64,000 nucleotides of DNA from Bacillota bacterium. Lineage in GTDB: Bacteria; Bacillota; Clostridia; Lachnospirales; Lachnospiraceae. The stretch spans positions 62,001 through 126,000 of the forward strand of contig JAEWIZ010000023.1 in NCBI GenBank assembly GCA_023386815.1, written 5' to 3'. The notes under the pieces are model-generated. The model did not search any database. It saw nothing but the letters and a program-made list of their open reading frames with translations, and was not told the DNA's origin. The stretch's first letter is position 1; each line of letters begins with the position of its first letter. The translations under genes were made by a program, and so were the position numbers. Shown piece by piece: positions 1 to 9,074 of the stretch.

Positions 1-597
1 ATCTGCTACTTTTTGAAGTGGTACAGGCATCACTTCATAGGGTAGCGTAGCTCCTGAGAAAATAAGCATTGGAAAGTACAGCAGACTGGCAGCCGCGCTT
101 GCAATTTTCATATTCGGTGCAATTCCTCCCACCAATACCCCAATGCTAAACATTGATATCATAACCAGAAAGTATGCTCCTAAGAATTGAAACCATGAGC
201 CGTGCAAGCGGTAGCCGAACAATAATGCCCCTGTTGCATAGACCAGGATGAGCGAAGCGAATGAATAAAGCGCATAAATGACAACCTGCACTGCTAGTAT
301 CAGAGCCGGACTAACCGGCGTTACCTTGAATCGCTTCAAGATCCTTCTTCCCCGATAATCAGATATGACCAGAGGTAGTCCCATCACTCCCCCGGCACAT
401 ATGGCAATCGTAGATACCGCACCAAAGGATTGCTCTAAGAAAGAATATTGCGCACCTTCAAAAGCAGGCTTACTTCCAAAAACTGCTCCCAGGATAACTA
501 CCACGATAACAGGCATACAGATTGCAAATATAAACATATCCATCCCTCGAAGCGATAGTGATATTTCTGTTTTAAGCAAGGCTTTCAATGCTCTCAT
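1..597 (-). CDS. ABC-2 type transporter permease (partial, C-terminus outside window)
   Basis: Membrane subunit of an ABC exporter; 199 codons are visible and the 3' end lies beyond base 1. The start ATG (597) gives MRALKALLKTEISLSLRGMD, then hydrophobic segments typical of ABC-2 permeases: a first membrane span near residues 20-37, a conserved GLPLVISDYRGRRILKRFK stretch near 90-110, and three further spans. It overlaps the 3' end of the ATPase gene by 26 bases, so the two are translationally coupled. The substrate cannot be read; neighbours of this type usually export drugs, peptides or lipids. Confidence 0.85.
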   Translation of the reverse strand, partial: MRALKALLKTEISLSLRGMDMFIFAICMPVIVVVILGAVFGSKPAFEGAQYSFLEQSFGAVSTIAICAGGVMGLPLVISDYRGRRILKRFKVTPVSPALILAVQVVIYALYSFASLILVYATGALLFGYRLHGSWFQFLGAYFLVMISMFSIGVLVGGIAPNMKIASAAASLLYFPMLIFSGATLPYEVMPVPLQKVAD

Positions 598-1318
598 AGT
601 TTTTTCCCTCCTCATCCGTATACCAAAGATACGCATCCTCAAATTTATCATATGGACTTGCAGCAACTGCCTCCTGTACCGTTCCATAAAAAACGGTTAC
701 TCCATTTTTTAAAATCATAATTTTATCGCAGAGTGCCTCTACCTCATCCATGAAATGAGAGGTTAATAATATGGTCATTCCTTTTTGCTTTAAGTCTGAA
801 AGGCTCTTCCACACATCCCTTCTTGCTCTTGTATCAAGCCCAGTTGTTAACTCATCTAAGAATACAACTTCAGGATCTGGAATCAATGCAAGAACAATGA
901 ACAATCGCTGCTTCTGCCCTCCGGAAAGCTCACTCACCTGACTCTTCAGCTTATCTAACAGACCAAACTCTTCTAGCAATTTCCTATAATTCAAAGAATT
1001 TTTATAGAGGGAAGCCGTGGTTTCACAAAGCTCAGCCACTCTGATTTTTTCTTGGTAGTTTGCTTCCTGGAATTGAACACCAACTCTTTCATACAGCCTT
1101 TTCCTGTCTGTCTGTGGGTTCATCCCTAGAATGGATACGGTCCCATTGTCTTGCTTTTTTGTTCCTAACATACATTCAATTGTGGTGCTTTTACCAGCAC
1201 CGTTTGCACCCAATAGACCAAATACTTCTCCGCGACGTATTGAGATATTAATATTTTGCACCGCTTTGAGATTGGCATAGGACTTACACAATTCTTTTAC
1301 TTCAATCGTTGTTTCCAT
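572..1318 (-). CDS. ABC transporter ATP-binding protein (drug/peptide exporter type)
   Basis: ATPase subunit (248 aa) that energises the permease encoded just downstream. Walker A is GANGAGKST (residues about 36-44), the signature is LSGGQKQR (about 131-138) and Walker B reads VVFLDE (about 151-156), followed by LTTGLD and the switch histidine in LLTSHF. All nucleotide-binding elements are intact. The start has a GGAGGG ribosome site. It sits 75 bases after a MerR-family gene, and a perfect 11-bp inverted repeat lies in that gap, suggesting control by that regulator. Closest families: DrrA/CcmA-like efflux ATPases. Confidence 0.92.
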   Translation of the reverse strand: METTIEVKELCKSYANLKAVQNINISIRRGEVFGLLGANGAGKSTTIECMLGTKKQDNGTVSILGMNPQTDRKRLYERVGVQFQEANYQEKIRVAELCETTASLYKNSLNYRKLLEEFGLLDKLKSQVSELSGGQKQRLFIVLALIPDPEVVFLDELTTGLDTRARRDVWKSLSDLKQKGMTILLTSHFMDEVEALCDKIMILKNGVTVFYGTVQEAVAASPYDKFEDAYLWYTDEEGKNYESIESLA

Positions 1319-1356
1319 GTGATTTAATCCCTCCTGTTCTTTTTTACATCAAAAGA

Positions 1357-1384
1357 ATAACACCAGAACAAAGTCTGGTGTTAT
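1357..1384. promoter_or_regulatory. Perfect inverted repeat, putative MerR operator for the ABC genes
   Basis: ATAACACCAGA (1357-1367) and TCTGGTGTTAT (1374-1384) form a perfect 11-bp dyad with a 6-base spacer, 39 bases upstream of the ATPase start. The right half is part of a 25-bp element (1371-1395) that recurs upstream of the merR-like gene with one mismatch. A role as operator is inferred. Confidence 0.55.
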
Positions 1385-1393
1385 AATGTAGGG

Positions 1394-2140
1394 TTATCCA
1401 AATCGTTTTTTCATTTTATCAAGGTGAATCAGCATTCGCTCTGCATTCTTCTGAGCATACCGCAAGGATGTGTGTAGTTTATCACATACAGAGACAATAT
1501 CGTCGCTTTCCTTTGGTGTATCAATAACTTGACGAATATCTGCCTCAGGGGCACGTGATAAGGTATTCAGCATTCGTAGAATTGCTGAAAGAGAGTAATT
1601 CGCACAACGCAAGGCACGTATGATTTTGAGCCTGCGAATATCCTCCACCGTATAAATACGATATCCATTTTCTTTTCGTTTTATAGTAAAGAGTCCATTC
1701 ATTTCCCAATTTCTTAACGTATCCATTGATATTTGTAAATATTCTGCTGTTTCTTTTCGAGTTAATACCATAAGATCTGTATCCAGATCATCACCTGACA
1801 ATAGCTTTTTTGTAATTACTATGGCCTCCTCCGCATTTTTTTGCTCCTGATTTATCTGCTTACGGTATTGTTCGGTCAATCGGATTGCTTTATTAAAATC
1901 TCCTGAGGCGGAGGCTTTTATAATTGAAATTGCCTGCTTTCTCAATCCATTTTGCAGTACTTCCACCTGAAAAGCAATTCTTACTAATTTAATCTGCTCT
2001 ATATGAAAATCCGTAAACACTCGATACCCATTTGCTTTTCGCTCCGGCTTTGGAATAAGCTCTAATTCCTCATAAAGCCGTACCGTATTGGGATGAATGC
2101 CGATACAACGTGCAACATCAGATGTTTTGTAGGTCTTCAT
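1394..2140 (-). CDS. MerR-family regulator with two MerR-type HTH domains
   Basis: 248-aa DNA-binding regulator. The N-terminal MerR helix-turn-helix (residues about 4-72, KTSDVARCIGIHPNTVRLYE) is followed by a second one (about 127-195, LTRKETAEYLQISMDTLRNWE), each with its GYR[VI][FY]T wing motif (NGYRVFT, NGYRIYT). The usual long coiled coil and effector domain are absent; only a short helical tail follows. It lies directly upstream of and codirectional with the ABC exporter genes, so it probably controls them. A TATAAT box on the minus strand at 2169-2174 is a candidate -10 element for its own promoter. Confidence 0.85.
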   Translation of the reverse strand: MKTYKTSDVARCIGIHPNTVRLYEELELIPKPERKANGYRVFTDFHIEQIKLVRIAFQVEVLQNGLRKQAISIIKASASGDFNKAIRLTEQYRKQINQEQKNAEEAIVITKKLLSGDDLDTDLMVLTRKETAEYLQISMDTLRNWEMNGLFTIKRKENGYRIYTVEDIRRLKIIRALRCANYSLSAILRMLNTLSRAPEADIRQVIDTPKESDDIVSVCDKLHTSLRYAQKNAERMLIHLDKMKKRFG

Positions 2141-2184
2141 TTTATCACCACCACCATTTTATAACACCATTATAGCACTCTTAA

Positions 2185-2209
2185 AAGTCTGGTGTTATAA
2201 TGGAGGGTT
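2185..2209 (-). promoter_or_regulatory. 25-bp element upstream of the MerR gene, repeated at 1371-1395
   Basis: These 25 bases match 1371-1395 at 24 positions. On the minus strand both copies contain ATTATAACACCAGACTTT. Here the copy overlaps the -35 side of the merR-like promoter (minus -10 TATAAT at 2169-2174). Placement before both genes fits an autoregulated operator shared by the regulator and its target. Confidence 0.5.
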
Positions 2210-2245
2210 TTGAGCACCATTTCTATTCTGCCACATAGGAACATA

Positions 2246-4780
2246 TTAATTCTCATCTAAAATCAGCTCAATCAATCTTACTTCCAGGGGCTCCATCTCA
2301 GCTCTGAGGATAAGAGCTCCATCCTCGATTGTTTCATGATGGAGGAACAAACCGGGCTGGGAGATCTGCTTGAGAATCTCTATATCCTCTGCACTCGTGA
2401 AGGGTTGTGCCCCCATTCTTGCCCATGCATCATAGCTACTCCCTTGATTTTGATTCACATATAATTCTTTCACAACACACCCCTTGGAAGGGAGGTTTAG
2501 AAATTTAATCTGAAACTGTGCCTGGTTCATCTGCGTAAAAGCAGCATATCGATTTTCACTGGTCATATCAAATAAGATACCGCTTGCAAATAATTTTGAA
2601 TAATGCTCATAATTATAAAGAATTATGATTAATCTATGACCATCTCTTGTCACAAAATAGCCGTTTCCTTTTGCTAACATTTCATTTCCCAGGTGGGTTA
2701 AAAACTTAAACGTATTATAATGGGCTTTCGGGATTCCGTTATAGGTAAACATACCCAGACCACCATGATATAATTCATTCGGAAGCTGTAATTCCTCGAT
2801 AAAATCAGTTAAACACCAGTATCCAAAGGACTGCAGTCGGTCATAATTCTCTAATAAATTCTTCATCAGATAACAGGATTTAAAGCAAGTGTCGTTGATC
2901 AAATCACGATGGGATACCGTCAGATTCCATTCTGTCAGATAAATCGGCATATTTGCGATCCGATATTTCTTATTATGGATCTTCAACTGATTAATAAACT
3001 TGGTAAGCGCAAAAGGATCCACATTAAGCGGGGATGGCTTTACAATATTATTAAAGTTAAAGGCATCTAAGCTATTCTCATAATTTGGGAAGGAGTTATC
3101 ATAATAATGGATATTTAAAAAATCCGCAATACAATTATGTTGTGTGGAGTATTCAAAAAAATTAGTAGTCCATTTTTGATCAGAATCCGGTTGGAGGAGT
3201 AAGGAAGGTGTTCCAAACATCAGCCCCGGATCAATTGCCTTGACTGCAAGGTAAGTTTCCTTATAAAAATTGTAAAATTCATTGGGCTCTTTCCAACCAA
3301 AGCTGTCAACAGAACCATCCGGCTCATTCCAGACACAAAAGAGCCATTTTTTCACTTCATCCAGTCCGTAGCGACGAATGGTATGCTGTATCACCGCTGT
3401 AACCAGATCCGTCCATTTCTTAATGTCCTTTGGTGGAGATGTATTAAAATTCCACATATAAATTAGTTTTGAAGGATCTGATGCTAAGGCTTGGGGCATA
3501 AATGATAATTGAACCAGAGGTCTCAAGTTGATACTTAACAGAAAATCAAGCACTTTATCGATCATTGCGAAGCTATAAGCCGGTGTTCCATCTTCCTTTT
3601 CCATATAAACCATCATTTCATCCGATAGAATTCCATGAAACTTTACATATTTGAAATGAATCTTGTTCTGTACGGTGCGTAACATCTCCTGAACTTCCGA
3701 GTATAGAAATTGCTTTGCACTTCCGACACAGCACATATTTTTATAGTTATGTGATAAGGGTATCCCTTTCACATGATAATCAATGTTCCCTGCATCGATG
3801 CGAAGATTAACTTCCTTGGTTGAATATTTAAAATTTCCATTTTCTTCGTAGATTGACAAGTACTTGGCCAAATTCTTCAATTCATTTCCATCCTCAGCAT
3901 AGTTGGAGGGACTTGGAGTACTCACTTGATTTTTAGCAACATCATCATTTCTGGAAACATTTTTGATATTACCGAATTTTTTACGGTAGATACTTGGAAG
4001 GCAGTCATACTTTTTCTTAAATAGGGTTACAAAGGAACGGGAATCCCGAAAGCCGTTGCTCAGTGCAATCGTTTCTAGCGGCTCATCCGAGGAAAGCATT
4101 TCATTTACCGCGTAATTCAACCGAAGATTATTATAATAGGTGAGAAACGTCATCCCTACATTTTTTTCAAAAAAGGAAGCAAAATAGGAAACAGAAAGAT
4201 TCTGAGTCTGAGCCAGTTCTGAAAGAGTGACCCCTTCTCGATAATGCTCCTCAATATAATTCAAAATCCCTGCCATTCGGTCACGAAACTTATAGGATAC
4301 AGGAACGTTAACCGGTGCAACTCCTCTAAAATTATCCATTAAGTGGCTGATTATAGCGTATAACAAGCTTAATGTTAAATATTTATTTTCTCCGGAAGCA
4401 TTCACCTTAACGATCTGAGCCATCAAATGCCGAATATAATGATATCGTCCGCTCCTTGTTTCTCCTGCTGAATTCAGTTCAAAATAAATATCATCCGTAT
4501 TATCTAAATAGGTCAGCTCATCCATTCGAAAGGTTATCGACAACATAGCACATCTCTCGCCTACTATCTCATGCAAGGCATTTCGATTAATCAATATGAT
4601 ATCCTCAGGAACAACATGAAAGGATCTATCCTCCACTATCATGTCTGCCTCTCCTGACAATACAAAAAGCAACTCTGTTACAGGATGCCAGTGCCTATTA
4701 GGAGTATCAAAATTATATATTTTAATTAATACCGGTAAATCCTTAGAAAAGGATATTAGTTCCTGATTGCCATGATCCAT
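2246..4780 (-). CDS. AraC-family regulator fused to a GH39 beta-xylosidase-like domain
   Basis: 844-aa fusion protein. Residues about 15-95 form a cupin-type sensor (HWHPVTELLFVLSGEADMIV), residues about 166-270 carry two AraC helix-turn-helix motifs (ending RSFVTLFKKKYDCLPSIYR), and residues about 330-840 match glycoside hydrolase family 39. Both expected catalytic glutamates are present: E486 in VWNEP (acid/base) and E617 in YLTEWN (nucleophile). There is no signal peptide, so it is cytoplasmic. It is divergent from a sugar ABC operon starting at 5117 and is the likely regulator of it, the hydrolase domain perhaps binding or cleaving a xylose-containing ligand. Whether the domain is catalytic is not known from sequence. 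Confidence 0.88.
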   Translation of the reverse strand: MDHGNQELISFSKDLPVLIKIYNFDTPNRHWHPVTELLFVLSGEADMIVEDRSFHVVPEDIILINRNALHEIVGERCAMLSITFRMDELTYLDNTDDIYFELNSAGETRSGRYHYIRHLMAQIVKVNASGENKYLTLSLLYAIISHLMDNFRGVAPVNVPVSYKFRDRMAGILNYIEEHYREGVTLSELAQTQNLSVSYFASFFEKNVGMTFLTYYNNLRLNYAVNEMLSSDEPLETIALSNGFRDSRSFVTLFKKKYDCLPSIYRKKFGNIKNVSRNDDVAKNQVSTPSPSNYAEDGNELKNLAKYLSIYEENGNFKYSTKEVNLRIDAGNIDYHVKGIPLSHNYKNMCCVGSAKQFLYSEVQEMLRTVQNKIHFKYVKFHGILSDEMMVYMEKEDGTPAYSFAMIDKVLDFLLSINLRPLVQLSFMPQALASDPSKLIYMWNFNTSPPKDIKKWTDLVTAVIQHTIRRYGLDEVKKWLFCVWNEPDGSVDSFGWKEPNEFYNFYKETYLAVKAIDPGLMFGTPSLLLQPDSDQKWTTNFFEYSTQHNCIADFLNIHYYDNSFPNYENSLDAFNFNNIVKPSPLNVDPFALTKFINQLKIHNKKYRIANMPIYLTEWNLTVSHRDLINDTCFKSCYLMKNLLENYDRLQSFGYWCLTDFIEELQLPNELYHGGLGMFTYNGIPKAHYNTFKFLTHLGNEMLAKGNGYFVTRDGHRLIIILYNYEHYSKLFASGILFDMTSENRYAAFTQMNQAQFQIKFLNLPSKGCVVKELYVNQNQGSSYDAWARMGAQPFTSAEDIEILKQISQPGLFLHHETIEDGALILRAEMEPLEVRLIELILDEN

Positions 4781-5022
4781 ACAAACCCTCCTTGTAATCC
4801 TATTAAAATTGATTATTCGAAACCTTGCTTTTACTGTTGTTTTTTAACTATAGTATATATCAAACGAAATAAATTGCAATTAAATTCAATAAATTCTCCA
4901 AACTCTGAACAGATACAACATTTTTTACTTTTTTCTCATACATTTTTTCATATCCACCTAGTCAGTTCACTAATTATATTTTCACTCGGAAGAAATGAGA
5001 GGATACTCGAAAACTATTGTCG

Positions 5023-5051
5023 TTCACTAAAAACGCGAAAGTTGCTATAAT
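5023..5051 (+). promoter_or_regulatory. Candidate sigma-A promoter of the sugar ABC operon
   Basis: TTCACT (5023-5028, weak -35) and TATAAT (5046-5051, perfect -10) are 17 bases apart, about 65 bases before the lipoprotein start. The weak -35 fits a promoter needing an activator, such as the divergent AraC-GH39 protein. The rest of the 336-base divergent gap (4781-5116) is AT-rich and shows no other clear element. Confidence 0.5.
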
Positions 5052-5116
5052 TTCATTGTAGTTTTAGATTACACGATATTTTGATCAAAACATGTATGTT
5101 TAAGAGGAGGATTACA

Positions 5117-6382
5117 ATGAAAAGTAACATGGTAAAAAAATTATTATCCCTTGCTGCTGTTGCAACCTTAATCATAGGAGGGTTCACGGGATGTGCTAGC
5201 AGCTCAAAAGACGCTAATACTTCTACCGATACGAATGTTGTAACTGAGGCTGCTGATGCTGCAGCTACAGAGGCACCTGCGGTGGTTAGTAAAGGCGGTA
5301 CCATCATGTGGTTATCCAACCTTACTTCTGGTATTGCATATGATTGTGCTGTTAACTATGCAACTTCTGTTTGCAAGGAATTAGGTTATGAATTTCAAGT
5401 AGTATACGGTGATATGTTCAATGATCCGGCTGCCAACTTAAATGCAGTAAAAAATGCAATGACAAAGGATGTTGTCGCTATCATTGCAAGCCAGGATGGT
5501 GGTATCAAGGATATCATGGCAGAGTATCCTGAGCTTTATGTCGCTGGCTATAATACGGACATGCTATCTGTTTATGGCGATGGTGGCGCAAACGCTGAAG
5601 CTGCTGCGAATGAAAAGTTTCTTGGTACCATCTGTGATGGTCACTATGATGGAACTTTAACCGGAAAGCAAAATGCAAAGGCAGTTATTGAGAAAGGTTA
5701 TAAAAAAGTTGCTACGATCACCTTCCCTGGCTATGCCTATCCCAACCTACCTGTTGCCGATCAAGCCTTCCGTGCTGAGATAGAAGCTTACAATACAACT
5801 GCTGCTGATGCAGATAAGATTACGGTTGTAGGCGAGGCAAAAGTATTAGAATTTGCTCCTTTGGAGGAATCTTATTTCCTGGAAGACGGCTACGGCGATC
5901 TTGATGCTATCGTTGGTTTTTGTGCAGGTACTGATTTTATTTATCCTACAATGAAGAGCGCCATTGCAAACGGAAGCTGCTCTCCAGCTACAAAGTTAAT
6001 TACTGGTGGATTTAATACAGATGAAGCAATTGTTGCAGATATCGGCGGTGATGGTGTTATCCAGTACATAGGTATTTCTCCTTCGGAAAATTTAGCTTGG
6101 TCTATTACTATGTTAGATAATGCTTTAAACGGTAACATGTACTCCGACTACACAGCTTCTGAGCGTGTTGATTCCTTAGAATATGTGATCGATAGCAAAG
6201 AAGATATTGATAATGTAATGACAAAATCCATGACCGGAACTGCTGATGTAACAAAAGCCCAGATTACTATGGATGATTTAAAGAAAGTTTTAACCAGATT
6301 TACTCCCGATGCAACCTATGCAGATTTAAATGCATTGTTCCATTCCGAACAATTAAGCGTAGATGCATTAGCTTCAAAATAA
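5117..6382 (+). CDS. Sugar ABC transporter substrate-binding lipoprotein
   Basis: 421-aa extracytoplasmic solute receptor. The chosen ATG (5117) has AAGAGGAGG seven bases upstream; an in-frame TTG at 5081 has no such site. The signal peptide MKSNMVKKLLSLAAVATLII ends in a lipobox GFTGC, so the protein should be anchored to the membrane by a diacylglyceryl cysteine. A low-complexity A/T/D/E linker follows, then a periplasmic-binding-protein-like fold of the ribose/galactose type (TIMWLSNLTSGIAYDCAVNY). It heads an operon with a double ATPase, two permeases and a GH3 enzyme. The substrate is probably a beta-linked oligosaccharide, inferred from context only. Confidence 0.85.
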   Translation: MKSNMVKKLLSLAAVATLIIGGFTGCASSSKDANTSTDTNVVTEAADAAATEAPAVVSKGGTIMWLSNLTSGIAYDCAVNYATSVCKELGYEFQVVYGDMFNDPAANLNAVKNAMTKDVVAIIASQDGGIKDIMAEYPELYVAGYNTDMLSVYGDGGANAEAAANEKFLGTICDGHYDGTLTGKQNAKAVIEKGYKKVATITFPGYAYPNLPVADQAFRAEIEAYNTTAADADKITVVGEAKVLEFAPLEESYFLEDGYGDLDAIVGFCAGTDFIYPTMKSAIANGSCSPATKLITGGFNTDEAIVADIGGDGVIQYIGISPSENLAWSITMLDNALNGNMYSDYTASERVDSLEYVIDSKEDIDNVMTKSMTGTADVTKAQITMDDLKKVLTRFTPDATYADLNALFHSEQLSVDALASK

Positions 6383-6418
6383 TTGTTGTTCATGAAGGTG
6401 TAGCTTTTTCATATGATC

Positions 6419-6466
6419 AGAGGTCTGAACAAATGGCAGCAACCAGAGCCATTCGGCGGACCTCTT
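6419..6466 (+). terminator. Hairpin between receptor and ATPase genes (likely attenuator)
   Basis: AGAGGTC (6419-6425) pairs with GACCTCT (6459-6465), and AATGGC (6432-6437) with GCCATT (6448-6453), followed by a T-rich run. Such hairpins after receptor genes commonly lower expression of the distal ATPase and permease genes relative to the receptor. Confidence 0.55.
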
Positions 6467-6528
6467 GATTATTATTATTTTAAATAACTACCAAATACTT
6501 AAGTTTATGAATAAAAAGGATGGTCAGG

Positions 6529-8034
6529 ATGGAAAAAGAGATTTTATTCGAAGGTAAGCAAATGCACAAGGCTTTTGGGCCAACCATCGCTCTAAAATGT
6601 GTTGATATATCAGTAAGAAGAGGTGAAATTCGAGGGCTAATCGGTGAAAATGGTTCTGGAAAATCAACGATTATGTCAATCGCTTCCGGTATGCAGCCGG
6701 CTACCAGCGGCGAAATGTTATATAAGGGAAAACCCTGGAATCCACATAATATGGTTGAAGCCCAAAAAGCAGGTATTTCTATGATATTACAGGAAGCAAA
6801 TACCATACCCCATGTCACTGTGGCACAAAATATATTTGCAGGCCGTGAAAATGAGTTTACAACCTTCGGTGTAATTAACATGCGAAAGATGTATAAGGCA
6901 GCTGATGAACTGCTAAGTAAATTTGAAATCAGTCATATCCGTGGAAAGGATCCGATCGATATCTACAATTTTGAAGACCGTAAATTAGTTGAAATCGTAA
7001 GGTGTGTGAACGAAAATACCGAGATTTTGGTGGTTGATGAGACTACAACTGCCCTATCTCTGGAAGGACGTCAAATTCTTTATAAATTAATCCATAAAAT
7101 GGCTAATGATAATAAGGCTGTTATATTCATCTCCCATGATATGGATGAAATTCTGGAACAATGCAATGTGCTCACTGTTCTTCGGGATGGTGACATTATT
7201 GGCCATTTGTCCAGGGAAGAGATGGATTCTCTTCATGCTGTTAAAAACATCCGTTTTATGATGGTAGGTCGTGAAATCGGTGAAAAGTACTATCGTGAGG
7301 ACTACGACACCTCTCACCAGGATAATGTTATTCTTGAACTAAAGGATATTACCTTTGGTCCAATTAAAAACTTTAGTCTAACATTACATAAAGGTGAAAT
7401 TATCGGTCTGGGAGGACTATCCGGCTGTGGTATGCACGAAATCGGTCGTGCTGCCTTTGGAATCGAAAAGCTAGCCTCCGGTAAAGTTCTCTGTGGCGGA
7501 AAGGAAATTAAGTCCTGTCTGGATGCAATCGAAAATAAGATGGGGTATATCTCCAAAAACCGTGATACAGATGCATTGATCTTAAATGCTTCTATTCAAG
7601 AAAACATCTGCCTCCCCTCCCTGGAGACCTTAGAAAATAAGATGTTTATTCACCCAAAGGATGAGAAAAGGCTAGCCACAAAAGAAATCGAAGCATTTCG
7701 TATCAAATGTAATAACGGAAAGCAATGGGTTAATACCCTCTCAGGTGGTAATAAGCAGAAGGTCTCCTTTGCAAAATGGACTGCCAAGGGTTCAGAGATT
7801 ATTATTATGGATTGCCCCACACGTGGTGTTGATATCGGTGTAAAACAAGCAATGTATTCCCTGATTGAGCAGATGAAAAAGGAAGGAAAAGCCATTCTTA
7901 TGATATCCGAGGAGCTCTCTGAATTGATTGGCATGGCGGATAAGATGATTATCATGAAGGATTTTAGGGTAACAAAAGAATTTATGCGTTCTCCTGAGTT
8001 AAAACAGACTGACATTATTGAATATATGATATAG
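6529..8034 (+). CDS. Sugar ABC transporter ATPase with two nucleotide-binding domains
   Basis: 501-aa RbsA/MglA-type ATPase. The first domain has Walker A GENGSGKST (about 38-46) and Walker B ILVVDE, but its signature motif is not LSGGQ: the equivalent place reads YNFEDRKLVEI. The second domain has the degenerate P-loop usual for this family (GLSGCGMHEIGR), an intact LSGGNKQK signature and IIIMDCPTRGVD. The ATG at 6529 is preferred over 6520 because the AAAAAGGA ribosome site is eight bases upstream of it. It couples to the two permeases that follow. Loss of the first signature is unusual and may make ATP hydrolysis asymmetric. Confidence 0.9.
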   Translation: MEKEILFEGKQMHKAFGPTIALKCVDISVRRGEIRGLIGENGSGKSTIMSIASGMQPATSGEMLYKGKPWNPHNMVEAQKAGISMILQEANTIPHVTVAQNIFAGRENEFTTFGVINMRKMYKAADELLSKFEISHIRGKDPIDIYNFEDRKLVEIVRCVNENTEILVVDETTTALSLEGRQILYKLIHKMANDNKAVIFISHDMDEILEQCNVLTVLRDGDIIGHLSREEMDSLHAVKNIRFMMVGREIGEKYYREDYDTSHQDNVILELKDITFGPIKNFSLTLHKGEIIGLGGLSGCGMHEIGRAAFGIEKLASGKVLCGGKEIKSCLDAIENKMGYISKNRDTDALILNASIQENICLPSLETLENKMFIHPKDEKRLATKEIEAFRIKCNNGKQWVNTLSGGNKQKVSFAKWTAKGSEIIIMDCPTRGVDIGVKQAMYSLIEQMKKEGKAILMISEELSELIGMADKMIIMKDFRVTKEFMRSPELKQTDIIEYMI

Positions 8035-8049
8035 GGAGGATCCGTGAAA

Positions 8050-9024
8050 ATGATAAAGAATATATGTTCCAAAGATTTTTTTAAAACTCATGCAACTGAC
8101 ATAGCGGCTTACAGCGGCTTGCTGCTATGTATTATTATATTTTCCATTATTCCACCCTTCTTCGGTGAAAGCATCTGGACTGCGACAAAGCTAGCAACCC
8201 TAATGTCCGATGTTATTGTTATGGCATTAATAGCTGTTGGAGCAATCTTTGTGTATGCACTGGGTAATATGGACGTCAGTATCGGTAAGCAAGTAGGGCT
8301 CTATGCCACACTGATGGTAGTGCTTGGTAATACCACAGGCTCCTTGGTTTATGGAGTTGTAATATCGTTCCTAATCAGCATTATCATTGGAATTATTAAC
8401 GGTGCAACGGGAGAAGTATTAAAAATTCACCCGATTATCTCTTCCTTAGTATTTATGATGATATTGGGTGGGGTTAGCTCCATAACTTATAATAATCTAG
8501 GCTCCAGAAATATCTCATTAAAAACAATAAATTATTCTATATTCAAAAACCCTTGGTTAATGATACTTGTGCTTCTGATCGAAATCCTGATTATTAGTTA
8601 TCTATTCAACTTCACGAAGTTCGGAAAGTATGCGAAAGCCATCGGTGCTAACGAGGTCGCAGCAATGCAAAGCGGTATTAACCTTGTAAAATATAAGGTA
8701 ATCTGCTACATCATCATGGGTATTTGTGTCGTTGTAGCCTCCATCTTCCAAATGGGATATACCGGTTCTGCATCAGATTCCACTGGTACTGGCTTTGAAA
8801 TGAATGTTATGGTTGCTCTGATTCTGGGTGGGATGCCTCTTTCAGGTGGTATGCGATCCAAGGTTTCCTATGCAGTTATTGGTGCTTTTACCTATTCCCT
8901 GTTAGATGTAGGTCTTCCACTCATCGGGGTTGCTCCTAATCAAGTTTTCCTCATTAAAGCAATCATATTCATCGTTGTAGTGTTAATCACCTGTCGCAAG
9001 CCGAATGGGACTCTACCTAGATAA
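8050..9024 (+). CDS. Sugar ABC transporter permease
   Basis: 324-aa inner-membrane subunit of the RbsC/XylH (BPD_transp_2) type with about nine hydrophobic spans, ending in the family's EAA-like loop (GANEVAAMQSGINLVKYK) and GGMPLSGG. The ATG at 8050 lies nine bases after GGGAGGA; an upstream in-frame GTG (8044) is too close to that site. It starts 15 bases after the ATPase stop. A second permease follows, so the channel is probably a heterodimer. Confidence 0.88.
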   Translation: MIKNICSKDFFKTHATDIAAYSGLLLCIIIFSIIPPFFGESIWTATKLATLMSDVIVMALIAVGAIFVYALGNMDVSIGKQVGLYATLMVVLGNTTGSLVYGVVISFLISIIIGIINGATGEVLKIHPIISSLVFMMILGGVSSITYNNLGSRNISLKTINYSIFKNPWLMILVLLIEILIISYLFNFTKFGKYAKAIGANEVAAMQSGINLVKYKVICYIIMGICVVVASIFQMGYTGSASDSTGTGFEMNVMVALILGGMPLSGGMRSKVSYAVIGAFTYSLLDVGLPLIGVAPNQVFLIKAIIFIVVVLITCRKPNGTLPR

Positions 9025-9074
9025 ATGGATCGTGAATAACTGTTGATTAACTCATTTCGCAGAATTTAATAAGA

